A model generated the notes under the pieces. That model was not told where the DNA came from and did not search any database. It saw only the letters and a program-made list of their open reading frames with translations. Below, piece by piece: positions 32,019 through 40,106 of a stretch of DNA of 64,000 bases. The DNA is taken from the NCBI RefSeq assembly GCF_014205765.1, contig NZ_JACIIZ010000008.1, positions 186,001 through 250,000 of the forward strand, read 5' to 3'. This stretch comes from Nitrospirillum iridis. Its GTDB lineage: Bacteria > Pseudomonadota > Alphaproteobacteria > Azospirillales > Azospirillaceae. The translations under genes were made by a program, and so were the position numbers. Every line of letters begins with the position of its first letter. Position 1 is the first letter of the stretch.

Positions 32019-32732
32019 TCACCACGGGACGGTCTGGCCCTGATAATCCAGGTACTGCAGGCCAGACTTGCCGGCCTGGGCGGTCACCACGTCGACCACG
32101 CGGGGGATGCTGTCGGAAATGTCCAGCATGGCCGCCGGCCCGCCCATGTCGGTGCGCACCCAGCCGGGCGCGATCACCAGCAGGGTGCGGCCGCCGGCCG
32201 GCTGGCGGGCGGCGTAGGAGCGCATCAGGGTGTTCACCGCCGCCTTGCTGGCGCGATAGACCTCCCACCCGCCGCCGACGTTGTTGGCGACGCTGCCCAG
32301 GCCCGAGGACATGACGGCGATGGTGCCCTTGGGGGTCACCAGGCCGCCCAGCTCCTCGACACAGCGCAGGGGCGCCAGGGCGTTGGTCACCATCACCCGG
32401 TTGAATTCCTCCGTCGACACCTGGCCGATCGTCTCCGCCGGGTCGTTGGTGACGCCGGCGTTGACGAACAGGACATCGACCCGGCGGCCGGCCAGGCGCT
32501 GGCGCAGGGCCGCGATCTGGTCGGCATGGACGATGTCGACCGTCTCCACCGTCAGGCGGCCCTGGGACGCCTCGGCGGCCCGGTGCAGCGCCCCCGGCGG
32601 CGAGTCGGGACGCACGGTGCCGATGACCTGCCAGCCCCGCGCCAGATATTCCTGGGCCAGCGCCAGGCCCAGGCCACGGGAGGCGCCGATGATGACGGCG
32701 GTGGGGGTGGATGACTGTGCCGATTGCGTCAT
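32019..32732 (-). CDS. SDR-family oxidoreductase
   Basis: A 237-aa short-chain dehydrogenase: IIGASRGLGLALA cofactor loop, VNAG (LFVNAGV), Ser in VMSSGLGS, YRASK catalytic Tyr/Lys. ATG 32732 follows AGAGGG. The frame continues open to 32882 without family likeness. Its promoter region contains a perfect 17-bp inverted repeat shared with the divergent GIY-YIG gene. Confidence 0.9.
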   Translation of the reverse strand: MTQSAQSSTPTAVIIGASRGLGLALAQEYLARGWQVIGTVRPDSPPGALHRAAEASQGRLTVETVDIVHADQIAALRQRLAGRRVDVLFVNAGVTNDPAETIGQVSTEEFNRVMVTNALAPLRCVEELGGLVTPKGTIAVMSSGLGSVANNVGGGWEVYRASKAAVNTLMRSYAARQPAGGRTLLVIAPGWVRTDMGGPAAMLDISDSIPRVVDVVTAQAGKSGLQYLDYQGQTVPW

Positions 32733-32901
32733 GGGGGAACCCTCTTCTGCTGGGGTGCCGGCCGCCCCGGTAAAGGCCGGGGTCGGACCGTGGGTGGCTT
32801 TGGCGGGTGGGCCGCTGCCTGATATGGGGCTGGCCCGGCGAAAGTCAGCGGCCCCGCGACAAACTTGGCAGCCGCATAGCATGTGCGGTGGGAGGCTTGA
32901 C

Positions 32902-32952
32902 CCTATTTTACCCGGGTATTATAAGGTCGAGATATTACCCGGGTAAAATAGG
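32902..32952. promoter_or_regulatory. Paired operator: 17-bp perfect inverted repeat between divergent genes
   Basis: CCTATTTTACCCGGGTA at 32902-32918 and its exact complement at 32936-32952. Each arm carries a self-palindromic TACCCGGGTA core (32909-32918 and 32936-32945), 27 bp centre to centre. The AT-rich middle (TATTATAAGG) could contain the -10 of one or both promoters. Looks like a two-dimer operator for a TetR- or MarR-type repressor; no such gene is adjacent. Confidence 0.75.
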
Positions 32953-32958
32953 TGGGTC

Positions 32959-33297
32959 ATGCAGGGACAGGACAGGAAGGCGGCCATCGCCGATTACAAG
33001 AAGCGGGAGGGGGAGCCCGGCATCTACGCCCTGCGTTGCGCCGCCCTGCCCGGCACCGTCTGGGTGGGACCCACGCCGACCCTGGACACCATCCAGAACC
33101 GGCTGTGGTTCAGCCTGCGCCACGGCGGCCATACCCACCGGGGCCTGCAGGCCGCCTGGACCGCCCACGGTGCCGCCACCTTCAGCTTCGAGGTGCTGGA
33201 ACGGCTGGAACCGGAGGAGAGCGCCTATCTGGCCCGCGCCCAGCTGAAGGACCGCGCCGCCCACTGGCGGGCGGCGCTGAACGCGGAGGCTATCTAG
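32959..33297 (+). CDS. GIY-YIG-like nuclease-fold protein
   Basis: A 112-aa protein with the N-terminal GIYALRC (GIY part), WVGPTPTLDTIQNRLWFSLRHGGHTHRGLQ (where YIG would be replaced by WVG), and a helix-rich end with FEVLERLEPEES. Similar small alphaproteobacterial proteins are annotated as GIY-YIG nuclease family. Whether it still cuts DNA is unclear because the second motif is altered. It begins seven bases after the paired operator. Confidence 0.75.
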   Translation: MQGQDRKAAIADYKKREGEPGIYALRCAALPGTVWVGPTPTLDTIQNRLWFSLRHGGHTHRGLQAAWTAHGAATFSFEVLERLEPEESAYLARAQLKDRAAHWRAALNAEAI

Positions 33298-33616
33298 GCT
33301 TCCCCACCTCCCAGAACGGGGTGTCCACGCCCTGGTTCCACAGCGCCTCGAAGTCAGCTTTCAGAATGGGGTGAACCACACTCATTCCGATGATTTCCTC
33401 GAAGGAACTGTCGAGCAGGGAGGGACAAGAAGCTCCCCACTGTTCTTCAAGGGACACGCTGTTCCGTTCGATCTTACCGTCCGTGAACACTTCGACCCAG
33501 CGAAGGACATTGTCCCCGTCTCTGTCCACCTCATAGAGCATCCATTCCGGAAAGCCCTCGGGAACAACCTCCTCTGGCCACCGGCCGCGGAAGTAGCTCA
33601 GTTGGCCCGCGGCCAT
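33290..33616 (-). CDS. DUF6881-like protein
   Basis: A 108-aa protein with the pattern LSYFRGRWPEEV...WMLYEVDRDGDNVLRWVEVFTDGKIERNS...FEEIIGMSVVHPILKADFEALW that I associate with DUF6881, a family often near polymorphic-toxin or immunity genes. The 3' end overlaps the convergent GIY-YIG gene by eight bases. Codon use is less GC-rich than in the neighbours, which hints at recent arrival. Function unknown. Confidence 0.65.
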   Translation of the reverse strand: MAAGQLSYFRGRWPEEVVPEGFPEWMLYEVDRDGDNVLRWVEVFTDGKIERNSVSLEEQWGASCPSLLDSSFEEIIGMSVVHPILKADFEALWNQGVDTPFWEVGKPR

Positions 33617-33620
33617 GCCC

Positions 33621-34328
33621 TCACCCCGGCCGCTTGGGGATGTCCAGGCCGCGCTGCACGGCGGGGCGGGCGAGGCCCCGTTCCAGCCAGGCGGGCACGT
33701 GGGTCAGGCTGGCGTAATCCACCAGGTCGCCGGCGCCGTAGAAGCCGACGAAACCGCGCACCCACCCCAGCGTGGCGATATCGGCGATGGTGTAGTCATC
33801 GCCCATGATCCACCGCCGGCCGGCCAGACGGCCCTCCAGCACGCCCAACAGGCGCTTGGACTCGTCGACGTAGCGCTTCAACGGACGCTTGTCCTCATAG
33901 TCCTTGCCGGCGAATTTGTGGAAGAAGCCGACCTGGCCGAACATGGGGCCGATGGCCGCCATCTGGAAGAACACCCACTGCAGCGTCTCATAGCGCGCGG
34001 TGGCGCCGGCCGGGATGAACTTGCCCGTCTTTTCCGCCAGATAGACCAGGATGGCGCCCGATTCGAACAGGGCGATGGGGGCGCCCTCCGGCCCGTTGGG
34101 GTCGATGATGGCGGGGATCTTGCCGTTGGGGTTCAACGACAGATATTCCGGCGTCCAGGTCTCGTTCTGGCCGATGTTGATGGCGTGCGGCTCATAGGCC
34201 AGGCCGGTTTCCTCCAGCATGATGGAAACCTTCACGCCGTTGGGCGTGGGCACGGAATAGAGCTGGATGCGGTCGGGATGCTGGGCCGGCCAGCGCGTGG
34301 TGATGGGGAAGGCGGACAGGTCGGTCAT
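33621..34328 (-). CDS. Glutathione S-transferase (YfcG/Ure2-like)
   Basis: A 235-aa GST. After RIQLYSVPTPNGVKVSIMLEE it shows the GSH-binding NPNGKIPAIIDP and FESGAILVYLAEKTG, and the C-terminal domain has WVFFQMAAIGPMFGQVGFFHKFA and YTIADIATLGWVRG. The Asn in PTPNG replaces the classical Ser/Tyr, as in nu-class (YfcG) enzymes with disulfide reductase activity. ATG 34328 or 34340 are both possible. Confidence 0.92.
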   Translation of the reverse strand: MTDLSAFPITTRWPAQHPDRIQLYSVPTPNGVKVSIMLEETGLAYEPHAINIGQNETWTPEYLSLNPNGKIPAIIDPNGPEGAPIALFESGAILVYLAEKTGKFIPAGATARYETLQWVFFQMAAIGPMFGQVGFFHKFAGKDYEDKRPLKRYVDESKRLLGVLEGRLAGRRWIMGDDYTIADIATLGWVRGFVGFYGAGDLVDYASLTHVPAWLERGLARPAVQRGLDIPKRPG

Positions 34329-34400
34329 CGGGCTTCTCATCGTTGGGGACCTGGATTGAAGCCCCATTCCAGCGGGCGCATCAACCACACGGGTCACAGC

Positions 34401-34437
34401 AAAATAAAAAAGGGGCGGATCGCCAACGACCCGCCCC
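34401..34437 (-). terminator. Intrinsic terminator of the GH31 gene
   Basis: On the minus strand: GGGGCGG, 12-base loop, CCGCCCC, then TTTTTTATTTT. A textbook rho-independent site about 30 bases after the stop. Confidence 0.9.
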
Positions 34438-34465
34438 GTTTCCGTCAAACCCCTGTGCCGGCCGC

Positions 34466-36931
34466 TTACTTGGCCTGCACGACGTCCACCACCTTGGCGT
34501 CGGGCTCGCTCCAGCCCTTGCCGCCGGTATGGGTCAGGCTGTGGGTGGCCTCGCTCCAGCTCAGCTGGGTGACCGTGCCACCACCCTGTTCGTAGGCATA
34601 GGTGAAGCCGTCGTCCTGGAACAGGGTGAAGTGGCCGTCGGCACCGGGATAGACCTTGACCTTGGCGATGGTCTGCTTCTGGTGGGTGTTCTCGATGGGG
34701 GAGCCCAGCGGCAGGATGGAGCCCGCCTTGACGAACACCGGGATGCGGTCGATGGGGGCGGCCACCGTTACCGTCTGGCCGCCGGTGTAGCGCTTGTCCG
34801 TCCAGAAATCGTACCAGTCGCTGCCGGCCGGCAGATAGACCTGACGGGTGGTCGCCCCCTGTTCCGTCACCGGGGTCACCAGCAGGGCCGGGCCGAACAT
34901 GTATTCGTCCCGCATGTCGGTCACGGCCGGATCGTTGGGGAAGTCCAGCGGCAGGGCCCGCAGGAAGGGCGCGCCGGTCTGATAGGTCTTGTAGCCCAGG
35001 GAGTAGATGTACGGGATCAGCTGGTAGCGCAGCTTCACGTACTTTTCCAAAATGGCCTGGGCGTCGGGACCGTAGGACCAGATCTCATTGGCCGGGCGGC
35101 TGCCGTGGGTGCGCAGCACCGGCAGGAAGGTCGCGTACTGGAACCAGCGGGTATACAGCTCCGGATAGTCGTCGTAGCCGCCGACCACGCCGCGCGCCGG
35201 CGTCGGGTCCAGCAGCGGCGCCTTGGCCGGCTTGTGCTCGCCCGGCAGGTACTGCCAGCCGCCGGTGTCGTTGCTCCAGTAGGTGATGCCGCTGGCGGCG
35301 AAGTCCAGGCCTGTGGGCACCTGGCGCTTGAAGGCGTCCCAGGTGGGGGTGATATCGGACGACCAGACGATGGCGCCGTTGCGCTGCACCCCCAGATAGG
35401 CGTCGCGCGACAGGATGACCGTGCGCTTGTCCTTGAAGTCGCGGCGGAAGCCGTCATAGAGCGCGCCGGTGTGGAAAAGCGGATAGACGTTGAAGTACTT
35501 CGTGCCCGGCCCGATGTGCAGATAGCTGCCATTGGGCGGCAAGTCCGGCTCCGTCTCATCCGACCACAGGCTGTCGAAGCCCTGGCTCAGGATGTTGTCG
35601 CGGATGGTGTTCCAGTACCATTTGGCGGCGTCGGGGTTGGTGGTGTCGATGTCCGACCCGGCCTTGTCATAGGGCAGGCCATCGGTGGGCGTGCCGTCGG
35701 CCTGGCTCAGGAACCAGCCCTTCTTCTTCAGCATGTCGTAATAGCGGCCATCGGCGGTGAAGCGCGGCCACACGCTGATCATGGTCTCGAAGCCCATGTC
35801 GTGCAGCTGCTTGTTCATGGCCTTGGGGTCCGGCCACAGCTCCGGCACGAAATCGAACTGGCCCATGATGGTGTAATAGAACCAGTCCACCACCAGCACG
35901 TCGGCCGGAATGTGCCGCTCGCGATAGCCCTTGGCCACGTCCAGCACTTCCTGCTGCGAGCGGTAGCGCTGCTTGGACTGGATATAGCCGTAGGCCGACT
36001 TGGGCAGCATGGGCGTGACGCCGGTCAGCTGGCGGTATCCGGCATAGATTTCATCCGGCGTCTTGCCGGAGATGACGAAGAAGGAAACGCGGTCGCCCAC
36101 CTCGGACGTCCAGCGGGTGACCTCGTTGAAGCCCGGCTCGATGGTCGTCTTCGACGGGTTGTCCCACAGGATGCCGTAGCCGTAGTTGGTGATCATGAAG
36201 GGCACGCAGGTGCTCTGCCCCCCCGGCGCGTTGTAGTCGTTCCAGCAGCGGACGACATGGCCGCGATGATCCAGGTAGCCTTCCTGGTTCTGGCCCAGGC
36301 CGTAGTAATGCTCATCATCCGGCGAGGCGAAGACGCCATTCACCGTGTAGAACTGATCATCCGTGGGCCGGCGGTCGTGCAGCAGCTGGCTGTTGCCATC
36401 CTTGAAATTGGGGATGCCCATGGACCAGCCGGTGAAGTCCAGGATGGTCTTGCCCGACGCGTCCTTGAAGGTGACGTGGGCGCCGTTGGTGGTGCCACCG
36501 AAATAGCGGCCGATGTCCACGGCGGTCTGCTGCGGCGGCACGGCATGCGGGCTGGGGTGCCAGCCGACGATGGTGGCCGACATCTGGCCGGACTTCAGCA
36601 CGGTGTCGCCGCGCTCATCCTTCGTCTCGGTCCAGCCGGTGGCATTGGCGCCGGGAATGACGCCATAGCCCGGGCCGGCCAGGGCCGCGTCCTTCTTCAG
36701 GCTGACGGTGACGCGGACGATGTTGGGGCCGTAGGGCTCCACCACCAGGGTCTGTTCCTGGGTCTTGTTGGATTGGTCGACGACCACCGGCGACTTCAAG
36801 GTGTCGGCTGACACCGGTCCGGCCAGCATCGCCGCCGCGGCGCCCAGGGTGGCGGCCAGCGCCAGGCCGACATGGCGGCGACCGGCATGTTTTTGAGTGG
36901 CGCCCATAACCGGCCGCCCGCGCGTCTTCAT
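34466..36931 (-). CDS. Secreted glycoside hydrolase family 31 (alpha-xylosidase/alpha-glucosidase type)
   Basis: An 821-aa protein from ATG 36931 (ribosome-binding site AGGGGGA). Signal peptide ending AAAMLAGPVSA. GH31 hallmarks are the N-terminal beta-sandwich (DEHYYGLGQNQEGYLDHRG), VLVVDWFYYTIMGQFDF, catalytic nucleophile region SLWSDETEPD, acid/base region WSSDITPTWDAF, GITYWSNDTGGW, and C-terminal LPLGSPIENT. The pattern resembles secreted alpha-xylosidases acting on xyloglucan oligosaccharides, but alpha-glucosidase is possible. A LacI-type operator lies just upstream. No sugar transporter or other CAZyme genes are close. Confidence 0.92.
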   Translation of the reverse strand: MKTRGRPVMGATQKHAGRRHVGLALAATLGAAAAMLAGPVSADTLKSPVVVDQSNKTQEQTLVVEPYGPNIVRVTVSLKKDAALAGPGYGVIPGANATGWTETKDERGDTVLKSGQMSATIVGWHPSPHAVPPQQTAVDIGRYFGGTTNGAHVTFKDASGKTILDFTGWSMGIPNFKDGNSQLLHDRRPTDDQFYTVNGVFASPDDEHYYGLGQNQEGYLDHRGHVVRCWNDYNAPGGQSTCVPFMITNYGYGILWDNPSKTTIEPGFNEVTRWTSEVGDRVSFFVISGKTPDEIYAGYRQLTGVTPMLPKSAYGYIQSKQRYRSQQEVLDVAKGYRERHIPADVLVVDWFYYTIMGQFDFVPELWPDPKAMNKQLHDMGFETMISVWPRFTADGRYYDMLKKKGWFLSQADGTPTDGLPYDKAGSDIDTTNPDAAKWYWNTIRDNILSQGFDSLWSDETEPDLPPNGSYLHIGPGTKYFNVYPLFHTGALYDGFRRDFKDKRTVILSRDAYLGVQRNGAIVWSSDITPTWDAFKRQVPTGLDFAASGITYWSNDTGGWQYLPGEHKPAKAPLLDPTPARGVVGGYDDYPELYTRWFQYATFLPVLRTHGSRPANEIWSYGPDAQAILEKYVKLRYQLIPYIYSLGYKTYQTGAPFLRALPLDFPNDPAVTDMRDEYMFGPALLVTPVTEQGATTRQVYLPAGSDWYDFWTDKRYTGGQTVTVAAPIDRIPVFVKAGSILPLGSPIENTHQKQTIAKVKVYPGADGHFTLFQDDGFTYAYEQGGGTVTQLSWSEATHSLTHTGGKGWSEPDAKVVDVVQAK

Positions 36932-36979
36932 GGTGTTCCCCCTGAAGGTTTTTTTTAAGGCAGATACATATAAATCATA

Positions 36980-36993
36980 TGATAGCGGTACCA
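36980..36993. promoter_or_regulatory. LacI-family-type operator upstream of the GH31 gene
   Basis: TGATAGCGGTACCA (minus: TGGTACCGCTATCA) matches the TGGTAnCGnTACCA style of XylR/LacI-family sites known in Caulobacter and Xanthomonas sugar genes. It lies 49 bases upstream of the GH31 start. Regulator not in this window. Confidence 0.5.
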
Positions 36994-37054
36994 TCTGTCA
37001 TACCCGCCGCAGGGTCAACCCGAAAACACCCGGGCCGAAAACACCCCGGCGCCC

Positions 37055-37096
37055 GCGCCCTGGGGACCGCGCCCTGGGGACCGCGCCCTGGGGACC
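37055..37096. repeat. Three perfect tandem copies of a 14-bp unit
   Basis: GCGCCCTGGGGACC repeated three times without gaps in the 286-base region between the divergent GH31 and pirin genes. Probably replication slippage. Confidence 0.9.
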
Positions 37097-37217
37097 GCAT
37101 CGTTCCCGGCGCGCAACAGTCCGTGCCGATGCCGCAGGCTACCGCCACACCGCGTGTCGCCCTAAATGTAAGACGATGCGGGCGTGCCGGACAGCGCCCC
37201 GGAAGGATCGTCCCCCC

Positions 37218-38087
37218 ATGACCACGCCCATGACCACGCCCGCAAACAGCCTGAAGACCCTGACGGGCCTGCATGCCGCCTATCGCGACGACATCGCTGA
37301 TTTGGTGACCCGCCGCCCCCTGCCGGGTCCCGCCCTGCCGCAGCTGAGTCCCTTCCTGTTCCTGAACCACCACGGGCCGCAGGTCTATCCGCCGCACAAC
37401 CGGGGCCTGCCCTTCGGCCCCCATCCCCACCGCGGGTTCGAGACGGTGACCTTCATCCTGGACGGGGAACTGACCCACGCGGACAGCGCCGGCCATGAAA
37501 GCGTTATCAAGGCCGGCGGCGTGCAGTGGATGACCGCCGGGCGCGGCGTCGTGCATTCCGAACTGTCCCCGGCCGACTTCCGCCGCCGGGGCGGGCCGAT
37601 GGAGATCCTGCAATTGTGGGTGAACCTGCCGGCCCGGCTGAAGTTCAGCGATCCCGGCTATACCGGCCTGCAGCGGGACGCCATCCCCGCCCTGCCCACG
37701 CCGGGCGGCACCGTCAACCTGATCGCCGGGTCCTGGGGCGGCGCGACCGGGCCCATCCGGTCACTGACCGGCATCTTCATGACCACCGTGACGCTGGCCC
37801 CCGGCGGCACCGTGCGCTTCGACGGGGCGGAGGGCCGCACCGTCTTCCTCTATGTCGTGCGCGGCGCCATCGCCGTGGGGGGCGGCACCGCCCCCGCCCA
37901 CCAGCTGGTGGAACTGAGCCTGGAGGGCGACGCGGTGGAGATCACCGCCACCGATGACGCCGTGCTGCTGTTCGGCCATGGCGCCCCCATCGCCGAACCG
38001 GTGGTGGCCCACGGCCCCTTCGTCATGAACACGCGCGAAGAGATCATCGCCGCCATCCGCGACTATCAGGCCGGGCTTTTCAGCTGA
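37218..38087 (+). CDS. Pirin-family protein
   Basis: A 289-aa double cupin: N-terminal metal-binding motif FGPHPHRGFETVTFILDGELTHADS, then QWMTAGRGVVHSE, with LQLWVNLP; a C-terminal cupin follows and the tail is FVMNTREEIIAAIRDYQAG. Bacterial pirins can have quercetinase activity or regulate metabolic enzymes. ATG 37218 follows GGAAGGA; earlier in-frame starts fall in repeat-rich DNA. Confidence 0.93.
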   Translation: MTTPMTTPANSLKTLTGLHAAYRDDIADLVTRRPLPGPALPQLSPFLFLNHHGPQVYPPHNRGLPFGPHPHRGFETVTFILDGELTHADSAGHESVIKAGGVQWMTAGRGVVHSELSPADFRRRGGPMEILQLWVNLPARLKFSDPGYTGLQRDAIPALPTPGGTVNLIAGSWGGATGPIRSLTGIFMTTVTLAPGGTVRFDGAEGRTVFLYVVRGAIAVGGGTAPAHQLVELSLEGDAVEITATDDAVLLFGHGAPIAEPVVAHGPFVMNTREEIIAAIRDYQAGLFS

Positions 38088-38090
38088 CGG

Positions 38091-38303
38091 TCAGGCCTGG
38101 TCCACCGGCCGGTGGGGATTGTGGAAAATGGCCTCCACCGGCAGATCGAACAGCGCGGCGATGCGGTAGGCCAAATCCAGGGATGGGTCGTGCTTCTCCG
38201 TCTCCAGGGCGTTGACCGCCTGGCGGGACACCCCCAGCCGTTCCCCCAGGTCGTTTTGCGTCCAGGCGCGCTCGGCCCGCAGCACTTTCAGGGTGTTGCG
38301 CAT
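38091..38303 (-). CDS. XRE-family small transcriptional regulator
   Basis: A 70-aa protein consisting almost only of a Cro/CI-type helix-turn-helix: LKVLRAERAWTQNDLGERLGVSRQAVNALETEKHDPSLDLAYRIAALFD, ending VEAIFHNP. Such short regulators typically sit after a small membrane protein gene, as here (stop and start overlap by one base), and control it. The likely operators are the palindromes at 38712-38766. Confidence 0.92.
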   Translation of the reverse strand: MRNTLKVLRAERAWTQNDLGERLGVSRQAVNALETEKHDPSLDLAYRIAALFDLPVEAIFHNPHRPVDQA

Positions 38304-38698
38304 CAGTGGCTGGTCCGAATGAAGGGGGAGACCAGGCAGAAGGCCACCCAGAAGACGGCATAGACCATGAAGCCCGGCATGTGTTCCACCTGCGCGAAGG
38401 TCTCCATGAAACCCCAGGTACTGGCGACGATAAAGGCCAGGCAGGCGGCGATGATGAAACGCCTGGCCAACAACGCCCGCATGAATTCGTCCACCTGGGC
38501 CATCAGCCGCAGCGTCGCCCACAGCTGGACGGCGATGCAGAGCGCCGGCACCAGGATGGCCCCCCACAACACCGGCCCGCTCAACTGCGGCTGGCCCCAG
38601 CTGATGGCCTTGATGGACAGGACGTAGAAGGCTGCGGAGACGGCGGAGGTGACGAGGTAGCGCCGCGTGGCGGGCGGAAAGAGGCCGGCGAAGGACAT
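38303..38698 (-). CDS. Four-helix membrane protein paired with XRE regulator
   Basis: A 131-aa protein with four hydrophobic segments (SAVSAAFYVLSIKAI, VLWGAILVPALCIAVQLWATLRL, FIIAACLAFIVASTWGFMETF, GFMVYAVFWVAFCLVSPFI) and the motif DEFMRALLARRF. Pairs like this are common in proteobacteria; function is not known. ATG 38698 chosen over 38740 because the latter lies within the operator region. Confidence 0.8.
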   Translation of the reverse strand: MSFAGLFPPATRRYLVTSAVSAAFYVLSIKAISWGQPQLSGPVLWGAILVPALCIAVQLWATLRLMAQVDEFMRALLARRFIIAACLAFIVASTWGFMETFAQVEHMPGFMVYAVFWVAFCLVSPFIRTSH

Positions 38699-38711
38699 GA
38701 TGTCATGATCT

Positions 38712-38766
38712 CCTGACGTTTTGTCAGGTAAACATGACACACGGGCGATGTCAGGTCAACCTGACT
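38712..38766. promoter_or_regulatory. Cluster of three GTCAGGT/ACCTGAC-type palindromes
   Basis: CCTGACGTTTTGTCAGG (38712-38728), TGTCAGGTAAACATGACA (38722-38739) and TGTCAGGTCAACCTGACT (38749-38766) overlap the region before the membrane-protein/XRE operon. Repeated TGTCAGGT half-sites suggest cooperative autoregulation by the XRE protein. Confidence 0.7.
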
Positions 38767-39039
38767 TTCAGAGCAGGCCGCCGGTCACGACCCAATACCG
38801 GATCGCGGCTCAGCCATGCGCCCCAGGGCTGAGCCTCCCCTTCGGTATAGGGACGCCCGTAAGGAAGCCTTAAGGATGAACCCGTTAATATCCAGACATG
38901 GCAGACGGGAAAAGACTCCGGCCCCGCCCTTGGACGGTCGTGCTAGTCTTAATTTCCCGCCCGGTTTTTGCCTTTCAACCGTTGCCACCCCATTCACCCG
39001 CCCGCCGGCCGCAGGACGGCCCACAGGAAGCTGCCCCGG
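38767..39039. other. Gap without recognised gene
   Basis: Between the XRE operators and the next gene. Apart from a short A/T-rich stretch near 38867-38890 and a possible promoter there, nothing is recognised. Confidence 0.5.
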
Positions 39040-39513
39040 ATGCTCCGCGACGCCGACCTCCCACCCCATGACCGCCGCCGCAGCGCGCTGCGGGGTTTGC
39101 TGGGTGGCGCCATGCTGGCGCTGGCGGCCGTGACGGCACTGCCGCCAGCGCCAGCATGGGCCGGCGAAGGGGGCGGGGGCCAGAAGTCGGAGGACCCGGA
39201 GGTCCTGCGCAAGATCAAGATGAACCCCATGCTGCTGCCGGGAAAGGACCGCTTCTCCTACGTCCGGCTGCAGGTGATGCTGGTGGTGCGCATGAGCAAG
39301 CACCTGAACGAGGAAGTGGACACCGTCACCAACCTCAAGCCCCGCATCAACGGCGAACTGACCGAAGCCTTGACCGTCGACCACGTGAGCCGCCGCAGCC
39401 TGAGCACCGCCGACGTCCAGGCCCTGAAGGGCCGCATCATGGAGGTGGCGAACGAGGCCGTGGGCAAGCCCCTGGTGGATGAGGTCCTGATCGTCAGCCT
39501 GCTGGTCGGCTGA
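39040..39513 (+). CDS. Exported protein with FliL-like C-terminal domain
   Basis: A 157-aa protein. A probable twin-arginine-like or Sec signal (DRRRSALRGLLGGAMLALAAVTALPPAPAWA), then a Gly-rich spacer, then FSYVRLQVMLVVRMSKHLNEEVDTVTNLKPRINGELTEAL and KGRIMEVANEAVGKPLVDEVLIVSLLVG, which follows the strand/helix order of FliL-type proteins but lacks a membrane helix. No flagellar genes are nearby. Resemblance is weak; treat as hypothetical. A 19-bp perfect inverted repeat lies in the signal-peptide codons. Confidence 0.65.
   Translation: MLRDADLPPHDRRRSALRGLLGGAMLALAAVTALPPAPAWAGEGGGGQKSEDPEVLRKIKMNPMLLPGKDRFSYVRLQVMLVVRMSKHLNEEVDTVTNLKPRINGELTEALTVDHVSRRSLSTADVQALKGRIMEVANEAVGKPLVDEVLIVSLLVG
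39110..39159 (+). repeat. 19-bp perfect inverted repeat within coding sequence
   Basis: CCATGCTGGCGCTGGCGGC, a 12-base loop, and its exact complement (39141-39159). It lies in the signal-peptide codons of the gene starting at 39040. Confidence 0.85.
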
Positions 39514-39602
39514 CCGGCCGCCAGCCCCCGCTTTTCGCACAGCGGGATCTGCACGCCCCGGGGCTGTGCAAGCCGCCCAAACCTGCTATAACCCGCCCCG
39601 GC

Positions 39603-39679
39603 GTCTCCGTAGCTCAGCAGGATAGAGCACAGGATTCCTAATCCTGGGGCCGTGGGTTCGAATCCCGCCGGGGACACCA
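39603..39679 (+). tRNA. tRNA-Arg(CCT)
   Basis: Acceptor GTCTCCG/CGGGGAC (one G-U), anticodon stem CAGGA/TCCTG with loop TTCCTAA (anticodon CCT), T-loop GGTTCGAATCC, discriminator A and encoded CCA. The region right after it has lower GC and unusual genes, as expected at a tRNA integration hot spot. Confidence 0.96.
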
Positions 39680-39763
39680 TTCCCCCCTCAAAATCTCCGT
39701 CGCTTATCCCCAGACGATCGACTGATCGTCGACTGGGAAGTCCCATAAGGGCAGTGGCGGCCT

Positions 39764-40105
39764 TCACCGACACCGGATCGTCACCTCGCCAGACTTCTTC
39801 CTGGAAGCCTCGCATCGCTCAACCTTGTTCTTCAGTTCTACGTCGGTGGCGGCACCGCTGGCGTACTTGCATCGGATGGTCGCGGTCCGTCCTTCATTGT
39901 AAGCATTGCCCAACAAGAAGGTGTCGACGCCCTTCGGTCCCTGATCGGGAACCAGATAGGCCCCGTCCTCCGGCTTGCCGTCGAACACATCAAGGCTGCG
40001 GACCATATCGCCAGGCTTTGCCGGGCAGATCCCGGGCGATTGGGCGCATGCCGCCGTCAGGGGCAGACTACCCAGGAGAGCGGCCAGGAGAAGGCGCTTC
40101 AACAT
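39764..40105 (-). CDS. STY0301-like periplasmic lipoprotein; candidate immunity/partner protein
   Basis: A 113-aa protein: signal MLKRLLLAALLGSLPLTAAC with a lipobox-like LTAAC, then SPGICPAKPGDMV...FDGKPEDGAYLVPDQ...ATIRCKYASGAATDVELKNKVERCEASRK and VTIRCR. The Cys spacing, a CxY strand and conserved ending resemble STY0301-type proteins, small periplasmic partners known around type VI secretion genes. It begins one base after the stop of the BPSL0067-like gene. Function is inferred from family resemblance and pairing. Confidence 0.6.
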   Translation of the reverse strand: MLKRLLLAALLGSLPLTAACAQSPGICPAKPGDMVRSLDVFDGKPEDGAYLVPDQGPKGVDTFLLGNAYNEGRTATIRCKYASGAATDVELKNKVERCEASRKKSGEVTIRCR

Positions 40106-40106
40106 G

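Noticed and set aside
34343-36811. 822-codon open frame opposite the GH31 gene
   Set aside because: Same reasoning: the minus-strand frame has a signal peptide, GH31 motifs and its own terminator.
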